Assembly: GCA_018650465.1 (NCBI GenBank)
Contig: JABIFY010000127.1
Location: 1-61,990 of the forward strand
Origin: Alphaproteobacteria bacterium
GTDB lineage: Bacteria > Pseudomonadota > Alphaproteobacteria > UBA2966
Reading direction: 5' to 3'
DNA: 61,990 bases
Shown here: in pieces, positions 45,129 to 54,278 of the stretch
Layout of the letters: every line of letters begins with the position of its first letter
Position numbering within the stretch: position 1 is the first letter of the stretch
Position numbers and translations under genes: made by a program
Notes under the pieces: generated by a model
The model's input: the letters and a program-made list of their open reading frames with translations, nothing else
What the model was told of the DNA's origin: nothing
Database searches by the model: none

Positions 45129-45156
45129 TTGTTTCTATCAAAGACATTGATATTGT
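45129..45156 (+). promoter_or_regulatory. Possible promoter giving a leaderless LysR mRNA, with overlapping inverted repeat
   Basis: TTGTTT (45129-45134), 16 bases, TATTGT (45151-45156). The start would fall at about 45163, the A of the ATG, and no ribosome-binding site is visible. ATAGAAA (from about 45115) and TTTCTAT (to about 45138) form an inverted repeat over the -35, a fitting autoregulatory LysR site. Confidence 0.4.
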
Positions 45157-45162
45157 CTATGG

Positions 45163-46068
45163 ATGGAAATCTATCAAATCCGCTACTTTCTGGCCGTCGC
45201 TGAAACCGGTAGCTTCACCAAGGCGGCAGACCGTGTTCATGTCTCGCAACCAACGCTTTCGGCTGGCATTAAAAAGCTTGAGGCCGGTCTGCAATCAACT
45301 CTGTTTGACCGCCAGGCCAGGCGTTCTGTGCTGTCGCCCGCCGGTATCCGGTTTCTCGACCGGGCCCGCACGATCATGGCGGAGGTTGAGCGTGCCCGTA
45401 CTGAATTGACAGAAACCAGCCAGACCCGCCTGTTGCGCCTTGGCTGCCTGCCAGGTTTGCCGGGTAGACGCCTGGCGGATCTTCTGGCGACCTTCTCTGC
45501 GGCTTACAGCGATATCACCCTGGACCTGCGCGAAGCGGAAGCGGACCGCCTGGAACAATGGCTGGAACAAGACCGCATTGATGTGGCCCTGACGACGACA
45601 GGACCTTTGAGCGACGCGCGTTCAACACCCCTTTACCGCCAGAATATGGTGCTGGGCATGGCACAGGATCATCCCTTCACCAGCCGCCAGACCGTGCGCC
45701 CGGAGGATCTGAAAGACCAGCCCTATGTCCTGCGCCAGCACTGCCCTTTTGTGCGACCCCTGAACACTTATTTCACAGAACGAAACATCCGCCCCAAGGT
45801 GCTCTGCCGTACCCGCCAGGAAACCAGGGCCTTGACCCTGGTCGCCGCTGGCCTGGGCGTCACCATCCTGCCGGACACCCTGAACTGGCCCGGCGTCAGA
45901 CTGCGCCCTATGGACGGCCTGAACATGCAGTCAACCATCGCTTTGGTTCGCCAGGACGGTGTGGCAAACGAAACCGCAGACCTGTTCCAGACCTTCGCCA
46001 CCAGCCACGACTGGAAACCGCATGAAGGCGATGACATCACAGCGGCGCGCCTGAACTGGGCGCACTAG
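45163..46068 (+). CDS. LysR family transcriptional regulator
   Basis: A 301-residue LTTR. The N-terminal winged helix (1-60) reads FLAVAETGSFTKAADRVHVSQPTLS, followed by a linker helix and a periplasmic-binding-like effector domain (about 90-290). One Cys falls in LRLGCLPG and others in RQHCPF and LCRTRQE; the OxyR-like look of the start is not enough to call a redox sensor. It is divergent from the acyl-CoA operon, 286 bp apart, so that operon is a natural target. The 3' end overlaps the stop of mgtE by four bases. Confidence 0.92.
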   Translation: MEIYQIRYFLAVAETGSFTKAADRVHVSQPTLSAGIKKLEAGLQSTLFDRQARRSVLSPAGIRFLDRARTIMAEVERARTELTETSQTRLLRLGCLPGLPGRRLADLLATFSAAYSDITLDLREAEADRLEQWLEQDRIDVALTTTGPLSDARSTPLYRQNMVLGMAQDHPFTSRQTVRPEDLKDQPYVLRQHCPFVRPLNTYFTERNIRPKVLCRTRQETRALTLVAAGLGVTILPDTLNWPGVRLRPMDGLNMQSTIALVRQDGVANETADLFQTFATSHDWKPHEGDDITAARLNWAH

Positions 46069-47468
46069 ATTAAAAAGGCAGCTGCCAGTCCCAGAAAGGC
46101 CAGAAAGCCGATGACGTCGGTGATGGTTGTCACGAAAACGCTGGCGGCGATGGCGGGGTCTATCCCTAAGCGGCCAAAGCCCAGAGGGACGAGAACGCCG
46201 CCCAGACCGGCCACGATCATGTTGATGACCATGGCGGCGGCGAGGACCAGCCCCAAGGCCACATTCTGAAACCAGCCGCCGGCCAGCACACCTGCGAGGA
46301 TGGCGAAGACAACACCATTGGCGACACCCACCCACAGTTCCTTTCGGATGAAGCGGCGGGAGTTGGTTGTCGTCAGCTCACGTATGGCCAGGGCCCGCAC
46401 GGCAACTGTCATGGTTTGGGTTCCGGCATTGCCCCCCATGGAAGCCACAATAGGCATCAGGATCGCCAAGGCGACAATTTCTTCGATGGCTGCATCAAAC
46501 TGGGCGATGACGACCGACGCCAGCACGGCCGTCAGCAGATTAATCAGTAACCAGGAAAACCGGCGCCTGGACGTATTCAGCACGGTTGAATAGATGTTGC
46601 CTTCCGACAAACCGGCCAGGTGCATGATATCTTCTTCGGCCTCTTCATGGATCACGTCGACCACGTCATCGTGCATAATCACACCCACCAGGCGGCCGCT
46701 TTCATCGATCACCGGGGCCGAGGTCAGATCATATTGCTGAAACTGAAAGGCCACATCTTCCTGATCAGTTTCCACATGGATAAAGACCGGTTCTTGCTCC
46801 ATGACATCACTAAGCACCACAAGGCGTTTGGTGCGCATGGCTTTATTCAAAGGGATGGAACCAATGGGTTTGTGCCCTGGATCAACGACAAAGATTTCGT
46901 AAAAATCTTCCGGCAAGTCATCGCTGTCACGTAAATGATCAATCATCTGGCCAATGGTCCAGAAGGCAGGCACCGCGATCAGGTCCCGCTGCATCATACG
47001 ACCGGCACTGTCTTCCGGATAAGCCAGGGCCTGTTCGATCTGGCCGCGTTCTTCTTCCGGCACAGCCCGCAGGACTTCGCGTTGTTCGTCTTCGTCGAGG
47101 TCTTCAATAACGTCGACGGCGTCATCGACATCCAGTTCGGCAACGGCTGCCGCCACTTCTTGCATGCCCAGCTGGTCAACGACGTCATCCAGCACGTCTT
47201 CTTCCAGATCAACCAGATACTCCGGATCCAGCAAACCACGCGTGGCATCGATCAACAGATGGCGGTGATCGGGCGTGATCTGTTCCATCAGATCGGCAAT
47301 ATCAGCCGTGTGTAAATTGTTGACCAGCTCATTGACCTGATCGACATTGCCGCCATCCAGGGCGCTGGTTATGGCCTGGACGCGCTCATGTGTCAGGCCG
47401 TGCAAATCCTCTGCCACATCCTGACTGGTGTAATCGACATCAAGGTCAGGAGGTTGAACAGACGACAT
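46065..47468 (-). CDS. mgtE: Magnesium transporter MgtE
   Basis: A 467-residue Mg2+ channel. The acidic N-domain (about 1-130, many Asp/Glu including LDVDDAVDVIEDLDEDEQ) and tandem CBS domains (about 135-260) form the cytosolic Mg2+ sensor. Five membrane helices follow (about 290-465), with MPIVASMGGNAGTQT carrying the pore motif. High cytosolic Mg2+ closes it. No Mg2+ riboswitch is seen upstream; the 21-bp gap to maeB suggests co-transcription. Confidence 0.93.
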   Translation of the reverse strand: MSSVQPPDLDVDYTSQDVAEDLHGLTHERVQAITSALDGGNVDQVNELVNNLHTADIADLMEQITPDHRHLLIDATRGLLDPEYLVDLEEDVLDDVVDQLGMQEVAAAVAELDVDDAVDVIEDLDEDEQREVLRAVPEEERGQIEQALAYPEDSAGRMMQRDLIAVPAFWTIGQMIDHLRDSDDLPEDFYEIFVVDPGHKPIGSIPLNKAMRTKRLVVLSDVMEQEPVFIHVETDQEDVAFQFQQYDLTSAPVIDESGRLVGVIMHDDVVDVIHEEAEEDIMHLAGLSEGNIYSTVLNTSRRRFSWLLINLLTAVLASVVIAQFDAAIEEIVALAILMPIVASMGGNAGTQTMTVAVRALAIRELTTTNSRRFIRKELWVGVANGVVFAILAGVLAGGWFQNVALGLVLAAAMVINMIVAGLGGVLVPLGFGRLGIDPAIAASVFVTTITDVIGFLAFLGLAAAFLI

Positions 47469-47489
47469 ACTTTTGATTTCCTGTAACGA

Positions 47490-49772
47490 CTAAACCAATG
47501 CCTGTTTTTGCATCTGGGCATCGACAACAGCCAGGGCTGTCATGTTAACCATGCCGCGTACAGTGATGGTCGTACTGACGATATGGGCCGGTTTGGCAGC
47601 GCCAACCAGAATGGGGCCAACGGACAACCCATCGGTCAGAACGCGTGCCAAATTGAAGGCGATGCTGGCAGCGTCAAGGGTTGGCATGATCAACAGGTTG
47701 GCGCTGCCCTGAAGACGAGAATTGGGAAAGACCATATCGCGGACAGCCGGATCAATGGCTGTATCCGCGCGCATTTCCCCTTCCACCACCAGATCGGGTG
47801 CCTGTTCGATAATCAATTCCAGCGCCTTGCGCATACGCTTGGCGGTCTTTGAATCCGATGTGCCGAAGCTGGAATGGGACACCAGCGCAACACGCGGCTC
47901 AATGCCAAAGCGCTGAACTTCTTCGGCGGATAGTATGGCGATCTCGGCCAGTTGTTCGGCACTGGGTGTTTCGGTCACATGGGTGTCGGCAATAAAGACC
48001 GTGTTTTTTGGTGCCAGCAACAGGTGCAAGGCAGCCAGGTCCTTCACTCCTTCCCGCTTGCCAATAACATCGCGAATATCGCGCAGGTGGCGCGTGTAGC
48101 GCCCGACGGTACCGCACAACATAGCGTCCGCATCGCCGCGCTCCACCATCAATGCCCCAATAACGGTTGAGCGTGTCCTGATGACCGTGCGGGCCGCATC
48201 TTCCGACACACCCTTACGCTCCATCAGGCCGTGATAGTGCTGCCAGTATTCGCGGTAACGAGAATCATTTTCGGGATCGACCAGGGTGACATCTTGATCC
48301 AGCTTGAGACGCAATCCCAGGCGTTCGATGCGGTTCGAGACGATGGCCCGGCGTCCGATCAGAATGGGATGGGCGATGCCTTCGTCAATGGCGACCTGGG
48401 CTGCCCGCAACACACGCGGATCTTCTCCTTCTGCATAGGCAACCCGTTTGGGATCAGCACTGGCCCGTTCGAACACCGGCTTCATAACAAAGCCGGTGCG
48501 ATAAACAAACTGGGTCAATTTGTTTCGGTAGCTGTCAAAATCATCGATAGGCCGGGTCGCGACGCCACTGTCCATGGCCGCCTTGGCGACAGCAGGGGCA
48601 ATTTCAATGATCAGACGCGGGTCGAACGGCTTGGGGATCAAATAGTCAGCCCCGAAGCTCTGGCTTTGGTCACCATAGGCATTGGCGACGATGTCCGTTG
48701 ATTCTGCCATGGCCAAATTGGCAATGGCGCGCAGGCAGGCAACTTCCATTTCCCGGTTAATCTCGGTGGCACCCACATCCAGCGCGCCCCTGAACAGAAA
48801 AGGAAAGCACAATACGTTGTTGACCTGGTTGGGATAATCCGAACGTCCCGTCGCCATCACCGCATCATCACGCACGGCTTCAACTTCTTCCGGCGTAATC
48901 TCGGGCGTCGGGTTGGCCAGAGCCATGATCAAAGGTTTGGCCGCCATCGATTTGACCATGTCAGCTTTCAACACGCCCGGCGCGGACAACCCCAGGAAAA
49001 TATCGGCATCGGCAATGACATCGCTCAATGTGCGGGCTTCTGTTTCCACTGCCCAGCGAGCACGATACTTGTCCATATCTTCTTTGCGGCCCTTGTAGAG
49101 CACCCCATAAAGATCAGTCACAACCACATTTTCCGGCTTCAAACCCAGCGATTGCAGGATATCGAGGCAAGCCAGTGCCGCAGCACCTGCCCCGGAGCAA
49201 ACCAGTTTAACTTCTTCAATTTTTTTGCCCACAACGCGCAAGCCATTGTAAATGGCGGCCCCTACGCAGATGGCGGTGCCATGCTGGTCATCATGGAATA
49301 CCGGAATGTTCATGCGCTCGCGCAAGCGGGACTCAATTTCAAAACATTCCGGGGCCTTGATATCTTCCAGATTGATGCCGCCAAATGTCGGCTCAAGTGC
49401 GGCGACGGCTTCAATGAAGCGATCCGGATCGGTTTCATCAACTTCAATATCAAAAACATCAATGCCGGAAAAAACCTTGAACAGAACGCCCTTGCCCTCC
49501 ATCACCGGTTTGGAGGCCAGCGGACCAATGGCGCCCAGGCCCAACACCGCTGTGCCATTGGTAATAACGCCCACCAGGTTGCCGCGCGCGGTAAGTTGTT
49601 CAGCCTGGGACGGATCATTGGCAATTGCCATGGAGGCCGCCGCGACACCAGGGGAATAGGCAAGAGCCAGATCGCGCTGGTTCGACAGCGGTTTGGTCGG
49701 CGTCACGCTGATTTTGCCGGGTACCGGATTGCGATGATAGGCCAGTGCCATTTCGTCCAGATCGTCAGCCAT
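47490..49772 (-). CDS. maeB: NADP-dependent malic enzyme with C-terminal phosphotransacetylase-like domain
   Basis: A 760-residue MaeB decarboxylating malate to pyruvate with NADP. The malic enzyme part (about 1-430) includes [13 protein letters not shown], the [10 protein letters not shown] motif and [13 protein letters not shown]. The PTA-like part (about 440-755) has [16 protein letters not shown] and [14 protein letters not shown]. In MaeB the PTA domain senses acetyl-CoA and is not catalytic. This enzyme links the TCA cycle and acyl-CoA catabolism seen elsewhere here. Confidence 0.95.
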   Translation of the reverse strand: MADDLDEMALAYHRNPVPGKISVTPTKPLSNQRDLALAYSPGVAAASMAIANDPSQAEQLTARGNLVGVITNGTAVLGLGAIGPLASKPVMEGKGVLFKVFSGIDVFDIEVDETDPDRFIEAVAALEPTFGGINLEDIKAPECFEIESRLRERMNIPVFHDDQHGTAICVGAAIYNGLRVVGKKIEEVKLVCSGAGAAALACLDILQSLGLKPENVVVTDLYGVLYKGRKEDMDKYRARWAVETEARTLSDVIADADIFLGLSAPGVLKADMVKSMAAKPLIMALANPTPEITPEEVEAVRDDAVMATGRSDYPNQVNNVLCFPFLFRGALDVGATEINREMEVACLRAIANLAMAESTDIVANAYGDQSQSFGADYLIPKPFDPRLIIEIAPAVAKAAMDSGVATRPIDDFDSYRNKLTQFVYRTGFVMKPVFERASADPKRVAYAEGEDPRVLRAAQVAIDEGIAHPILIGRRAIVSNRIERLGLRLKLDQDVTLVDPENDSRYREYWQHYHGLMERKGVSEDAARTVIRTRSTVIGALMVERGDADAMLCGTVGRYTRHLRDIRDVIGKREGVKDLAALHLLLAPKNTVFIADTHVTETPSAEQLAEIAILSAEEVQRFGIEPRVALVSHSSFGTSDSKTAKRMRKALELIIEQAPDLVVEGEMRADTAIDPAVRDMVFPNSRLQGSANLLIMPTLDAASIAFNLARVLTDGLSVGPILVGAAKPAHIVSTTITVRGMVNMTALAVVDAQMQKQALV

Positions 49773-49893
49773 TCCCGTGTCCCCGCCTGATTATTTTTCG
49801 ATTGGGTCTACTATACCGAAAGCACCAGGGACTGTGTGATTTTTTCTTTATTTATGGGGGCTTATTCCAATTGCGAGATCATGAATGCACAAA

Positions 49894-49954
49894 TAAAAAG
49901 GCCCGCAAGCTGGGGCGTATCCGGTTTAGACGGATAAGCCACGACTTGCAGGCC
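49894..49954 (-). terminator. Terminator after the tRNA-Leu gene
   Basis: On the minus strand GGCCTGCAAG (49954-49945) pairs with CTTGCGGGCC (49909-49900), with an inner ATCCG/CGGAT helix, then a T-rich run (49899-49894). Confidence 0.7.
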
Positions 49955-49964
49955 TTTATAAACT

Positions 49965-50052
49965 TGGTGCGGCCGAGAAGACTCGAACTTCCACGGGATA
50001 TTATCCCACAGCGACCTCAACGCTGCGCGTCTACCAGTTCCGCCACGGCCGC
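49965..50052 (-). tRNA. tRNA-Leu (anticodon GAG)
   Basis: An 88-nt type II tRNA ending in genomically encoded CCA. The acceptor helix is GCGGCCG with its complement near the 3' end. The D-loop contains TGGTAGACG, the anticodon loop is TTGAGGT with GAG at 50018-50016, and the T-arm reads GTTCGAGT. A long variable arm (GTGGGAT...ATCCCGT) confirms the leucine class. Confidence 0.96.
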
Positions 50053-50135
50053 ACTGAGGTGAGTGCGGAAATACCACCTCCGCAGGGTTGGATCAAGTCT
50101 GTATTGAAAACTATTAAGGATAGGTCGAAAAGAGA

Positions 50136-50384
50136 TCAGGTCTCGCTGATAACCATTTTTTCGGTGATCGAAACGGCAACGTTCTCGCTGGAAACCATAA
50201 CCATACCGCGTGCGATCAAACGATTATTCGCATAAACCCAGGCATCGTCATCAACCGTCGCGTCAAGTTCAATCACAGCACCACGACCCATTTTCAACAA
50301 TTGGTGGATGGGCATGCTGGATCGACCAAGGACGACCGAAATCTCGACCGATACGCCCTGTATTGCTTGTTCAGCTTCAGACAT
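50136..50384 (-). CDS. fliN: FliN-type flagellar motor switch protein (SpoA domain only)
   Basis: An 82-residue protein consisting almost wholly of a SpoA/FliN C-terminal domain: VEISVVLGRSSMPIHQLLKM, GAVIELDATVDDDAWVYANN and LIARGMVMVSSENVAV. FliN in the C-ring binds CheY-P and export factors. This one lacks the N-terminal region of E. coli FliN, though several alphaproteobacterial FliN are short. No other flagellar gene is in the window, so it is an orphan or a second copy. GAAGG precedes the ATG. A four-unit 17-bp repeat lies directly upstream. Confidence 0.85.
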   Translation of the reverse strand: MSEAEQAIQGVSVEISVVLGRSSMPIHQLLKMGRGAVIELDATVDDDAWVYANNRLIARGMVMVSSENVAVSITEKMVISET

Positions 50385-50396
50385 AATAACCTTCAG

Positions 50397-50464
50397 AATT
50401 AGATATCGGCCAAAATTAGATGTCTGCCAAAATCAGATATAAGGCAGAATTAGATATCAGTTAA
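50397..50464. repeat. Four tandem 17-bp repeat units between fliN and lipB
   Basis: Units at 50397, 50414, 50431 and 50448. They read AATTAGATATCGGCCAA, AATTAGATGTCTGCCAA, AATCAGATATAAGGCAG and AATTAGATATCAGTTAA. The AATTAGAT core is best kept. The array fills the divergent promoter space between the fliN start (50384) and the lipB start (50488). Confidence 0.9.
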
Positions 50465-50487
50465 TAATATTCAGCTACGGTTAGCAA

Positions 50488-51162
50488 ATGATTAACGAAA
50501 AAGCAGCCATGGACGAAACAGCAAACCTGGATTGGCGCATTTCTGACGCGCTTGTCGATTATGAACCTGCCCGCTCCTTCATGGAAGGACGGGTGGCTCA
50601 AATCATTGATGGCGAAGCCCCTGAAATGGTCTGGTTGCTTGAGCACCCGCCACTTTATACCGCCGGCACCAGTGCAGATCCAGCGGAGCTTGTTGATCGG
50701 GAAAAATTTCCGGTCTTTGATGCCGGTCGGGGGGGGCGCTACACCTATCACGGGCCGGGCCAGCGTATCGCCTATGTTATGCTGGACCTCAGGCAACGTG
50801 GGCGGGATGTGCGAGCCCATGTGCATAATCTGGAAGCCTGGGTCATCGCCGCCCTGGACCGGTTTAATGTCAAAGGCGAGCGCCGGGAAGGCCGGATCGG
50901 CATCTGGGTTGACCGGGGCAATGGTCGAGAAGACAAAATCGGTGCGATCGGCGTTCGGGTCCGCCACTGGGTGACCTTTCACGGTATCTCCCTGAATGTT
51001 GAACCAGACCTCAGTCATTACGAAGGCATAGTGCCCTGTGGCATCTCCGACCAGGGGGTGACGTCACTGGTTGACCTTGGCCTGCCCGTCACCATGGCCG
51101 ACGTCGATGTCGTTTTACAGGAAACCTGGGATGACGTTTTCGGACGACAGGGCAAAGCCTGA
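50488..51162 (+). CDS. lipB: Lipoyl(octanoyl) transferase
   Basis: A 224-residue LipB transferring octanoate from acyl carrier protein to lipoyl domains. [20 protein letters not shown] is the diagnostic motif. Catalytic Lys150 lies in DKIGAIGVR and Cys184 in VPCGISDQG. Length is typical. A second ATG (50509) is possible, but the upstream start keeps a stronger context. It diverges from fliN. Lipoylated dehydrogenases such as branched-chain ketoacid dehydrogenase would depend on it. Confidence 0.95.
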   Translation: MINEKAAMDETANLDWRISDALVDYEPARSFMEGRVAQIIDGEAPEMVWLLEHPPLYTAGTSADPAELVDREKFPVFDAGRGGRYTYHGPGQRIAYVMLDLRQRGRDVRAHVHNLEAWVIAALDRFNVKGERREGRIGIWVDRGNGREDKIGAIGVRVRHWVTFHGISLNVEPDLSHYEGIVPCGISDQGVTSLVDLGLPVTMADVDVVLQETWDDVFGRQGKA

Positions 51163-51174
51163 TTAGTCCTGACG

Positions 51175-51480
51175 TCAATTCGTCCCCAGAGTGTCAAAGC
51201 CCTGTCCAGGTGGTACGGCATCGGGTTCCGCAGGCGTCACCTGGATATCATCAACCCTGGCCATGGGCGGGCCACGACGACAGGCTTCAATCATATCGTT
51301 AACCTGGGCGCTGGGACCTGAAAAAATTGCCTCTACTGCACCATCGAGGCGATTGCGAACCCAGCCGTCCAGCTGTCGTTTGATCGCTTCTTCCTGTGTC
51401 CAGCCACGATACCAAACACCCTGGACACGTCCGGTAATCAGGACGTTGACGGTTGTGCGAAGAGGCTTGTCACTTCCCAA
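51175..51480 (-). CDS. Acylphosphatase
   Basis: A roughly 101-residue acylphosphatase hydrolysing acyl phosphates. RVQGVWYRGWTQ carries the catalytic Arg and the phosphate loop, then GWVRNRLDGAVEAIFSG with the catalytic Asn. The frame runs open into the kinase gene; similarity begins near LRTTVNVLITG, and the TTG at 51480 overlaps the kinase stop by 11 bases with AGGA upstream, so translation is coupled. Pairing with a sensor kinase is notable because acyl phosphates can phosphorylate response regulators. Confidence 0.85.
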   Translation of the reverse strand: MGSDKPLRTTVNVLITGRVQGVWYRGWTQEEAIKRQLDGWVRNRLDGAVEAIFSGPSAQVNDMIEACRRGPPMARVDDIQVTPAEPDAVPPGQGFDTLGTN

Positions 51481-54157
51481 TGGCCCAATCCTGATTAACA
51501 AGGCGATCTTTGGGGAAAGTAATAAAGACGGTTGTGCCGACCCCCAATTCACTTTCCAAACGGAAATCACCCCCATGTAGTTCCACCAGGGCCTTCGTCA
51601 AAGGCAAGCCCAAACCCGCCCCTTCAAACCGCCGGTCCTGGGCAGATTCAGCCTGACCAAAGACACGAAAGACAGCGTCCATGTCTTCTGCCGCGATACC
51701 AATACCGGTGTCCTTGACCTGTATTTCCATTTCACCGTCGTCGTTCAATCCAGCGAAAACTTCAATCTTGCCGCCAGCATCTGTAAATTTGACAGCGTTG
51801 TTCAGCACATTGATCAAAATCTGGCGAAATTTGGTTTCGTCGCAACGCAGGAATGGCAAGCCAGGCGCGACAGTGCCTGAAATTATCAGACCGGATTTGT
51901 TGGCCCGGCCTTCAACCGAGCGGATCCCGCGCAAGACCATATCATCCAGATCAACTTCATTTTCACGTAATTCCATCTTGCCGGCTTCGACTTTTGCCAC
52001 ATCAAGGATTTCGTTAATCAGGTTCAAAAGATGAGTACCACTGTCGCGAATATCGCCAATATATTCCTTGTACCGGGCATCCCCCAGGGGGCCAAAAGTC
52101 TCGTTTGCCAAAAATTCGGAAAAGCCGATAACAGCGTTCAAAGGTGTGCGCAGCTCATGGCTCATATTTGCCAGGAACTCGCTTTTGGTTCGGTTGGCAA
52201 ATTCGGCTTCGTTCTTTGCTGTGATCAAGGAGTTTTCAAGTCGCTTGTGACTGGAGAAATCGAGGCCAATAATTAGGATGCTTTGTTCGCCCGCCACTTC
52301 CACGATATCGCCGGAAATCAGAACCTCAAACAGCTCACCATTTTTGTGGCTCATGACAATTTCCATGTCATCGATTTCCTGGCCCCGCATCAATTTGGAA
52401 CGAATTTTGCTGTCTGTTTGTTCGTCTTCCATCACAGAAACTTCAGTGCCGCCATTCGCCAACAATTCTTCCCGTGAATAGCCGGTCATCTCCATAAATT
52501 TGTCATTGACTTCAACGTAGCCACCATCAGAAAGGCGGGAAATCGACATCAACAAGGGACTTGAATGAAAGGCAATGGAAAACCGGCTTTCGGTTTCCCG
52601 CAAAGCTTGTTCCTGTTCCTTGATTTGTGAAACATCGGTCCAGACGGTGACGGTCCCGCCGTTCTGTGATTTCGATTCGTTGATATATTTCCAGACACCA
52701 GGTCGCGTCTCGATCGTTCTTGGAATTTCCTGCCCCTTGCGCATTTCAATCCGCCTGGCAACAAACCCTTCCACATCCTCCATATTATTGGCAATCGCCC
52801 CTGCACGTGCAACGTCTTCGAATTTTGTGCCAGGAACCAGGAAATGTTCCATACCTTGAAACATGGATCTGAAAGCTGAATTAACCAGAACCAGGCGGTC
52901 CTCTGCATCATAAATCGAAAAGCCGAGGTCAATGGATTCCAGCGCGTCGGTTAATTGGGTCCGGGCCTGATCAAGTTCCTTTTCCCTTTGTTTCAGTTCG
53001 GTAATGTCTATCGACGAAATCAGAATACCGCCTGAAGCCAATCTGGAGACTGTCAGCCGCACCCAGCTGCCATCGGCTCGAAAGTTCTCGAAAGGCTCAC
53101 CTGAGGCTTCACGGAGACGCAGTAATCTTGCCTCGAACCAATCATCATCACCCTCTGAGGCTTTTGAAATGAAACCTTTATTGGCTGCTGCGTGGCTAAA
53201 GTCTTCCAGCTTCACGCCCGGCACCAACGGCATTTCAATATCGACGGGTAGGTACTGATTCATGCCCGAGTTGGCAACGATAAATCTTTCATTTTCATCC
53301 CAGAGTGAAATGCCCATCGGAACGAGTTCAAGCGCATCCAGGATTTGTTGCTCAGACCGTCTGCTGGCCAATAAAGCTTCTTGTTCTTTGGTGAAATCCC
53401 TGCCCGTGCCCCTGTATCCGGCAAACTTTCCAGCCCGGTCAAAATAGGGCGTACCGCTGGTTCGGATCCATCGAAGGCTGCCGTCCGGCGTATGGTTGGG
53501 GTAGGTAAAATCCTTGAAGGCACGGTGTGCTGCCAAATCGGCTCGATGTTGGGCCATGGCCTCAACATCAAAATCGGCTCCTGTGAAATCAGAGCGTTCC
53601 CGACCAATAAAATTGGCATTGGGAATACCTGTTGTTTCCTCCTGGCTTTCCGATAAATAGGAAACTCGTAAATCGGAATCAAATTCCCAAAACCAGTCTG
53701 CACCAGAATTGGCCAGGTCTCGCCAGCGCTCAAGCTCCGCGTCTTTGTCCGTCGCGGGAGAAAGACTGGCTGGTTCGAGCTGACAGGTTCCCACTAATCC
53801 GGCGACGGCTTTGCTCTCGTTTAACAAGGGCTGGAGGCAAACGGCATATTGCCTGTTCCCCCCGTCCGGTCCGGTGATATCAACTTTCAGGTCAACGGAT
53901 TTTTGACCCTCTCGGCAGCGCGCCAAAACGGTTGTCCAATTTTCTTCGTCACAAGGTTGCCAGTCCAGGTCTTCAAGGGATTTGCCCTGAACGTCGTCCG
54001 CAGCAACATCAAATAATGTCAAAAAACCAGGTGAACAGAATTGGAATTTTTGCGCCTCGTCAACTTGCCAGATGTGCACACCTGACCGGTCCAGCAGTCC
54101 AGCCATTGATTGCCATTCCCGATCGCTGTGCACCACTTTATCAGGGTCAGAAAACAA
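51470..54157 (-). CDS. Multi-PAS sensor histidine kinase
   Basis: An 895-residue soluble kinase with no membrane segment. I read five PAS domains: about 15-125, 150-265, 270-395 and 400-520 (PAS-7/PAS-12-like, LVLVNSAFRSMFQG) and 525-645. HisKA follows with His667 in MSHELRTPLNAVIGFSEFL, then HATPase_c with NVLNNAVKFTD and DTGIGI. The G2 box GAGLGLPLTK is close to the end. No receiver domain is attached and no response regulator is adjacent; the lone receiver at 34071 is distant. The start is a TTG at 54157, with later ATG codons possible, so the exact N-terminus is uncertain. Confidence 0.9.
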   Translation of the reverse strand: MFSDPDKVVHSDREWQSMAGLLDRSGVHIWQVDEAQKFQFCSPGFLTLFDVAADDVQGKSLEDLDWQPCDEENWTTVLARCREGQKSVDLKVDITGPDGGNRQYAVCLQPLLNESKAVAGLVGTCQLEPASLSPATDKDAELERWRDLANSGADWFWEFDSDLRVSYLSESQEETTGIPNANFIGRERSDFTGADFDVEAMAQHRADLAAHRAFKDFTYPNHTPDGSLRWIRTSGTPYFDRAGKFAGYRGTGRDFTKEQEALLASRRSEQQILDALELVPMGISLWDENERFIVANSGMNQYLPVDIEMPLVPGVKLEDFSHAAANKGFISKASEGDDDWFEARLLRLREASGEPFENFRADGSWVRLTVSRLASGGILISSIDITELKQREKELDQARTQLTDALESIDLGFSIYDAEDRLVLVNSAFRSMFQGMEHFLVPGTKFEDVARAGAIANNMEDVEGFVARRIEMRKGQEIPRTIETRPGVWKYINESKSQNGGTVTVWTDVSQIKEQEQALRETESRFSIAFHSSPLLMSISRLSDGGYVEVNDKFMEMTGYSREELLANGGTEVSVMEDEQTDSKIRSKLMRGQEIDDMEIVMSHKNGELFEVLISGDIVEVAGEQSILIIGLDFSSHKRLENSLITAKNEAEFANRTKSEFLANMSHELRTPLNAVIGFSEFLANETFGPLGDARYKEYIGDIRDSGTHLLNLINEILDVAKVEAGKMELRENEVDLDDMVLRGIRSVEGRANKSGLIISGTVAPGLPFLRCDETKFRQILINVLNNAVKFTDAGGKIEVFAGLNDDGEMEIQVKDTGIGIAAEDMDAVFRVFGQAESAQDRRFEGAGLGLPLTKALVELHGGDFRLESELGVGTTVFITFPKDRLVNQDWAIGK

Positions 54158-54278
54158 AATAATTACGCCCGAAATACATCAACCTGATCTTCAGCCACGA
54201 ATAAATTCCGGCGCTGAAAATCTGTTGGTCCCAGCAAATTCTGGTCCAGCAAGGTTAAACCAAATGAATGATTAATTA

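Noticed and set aside
34071-54157. Response regulator at 34071 as the partner of the five-PAS kinase
   Set aside because: They are 17 kb apart with unrelated neighbours; nothing in the sequence links them beyond both being orphans.
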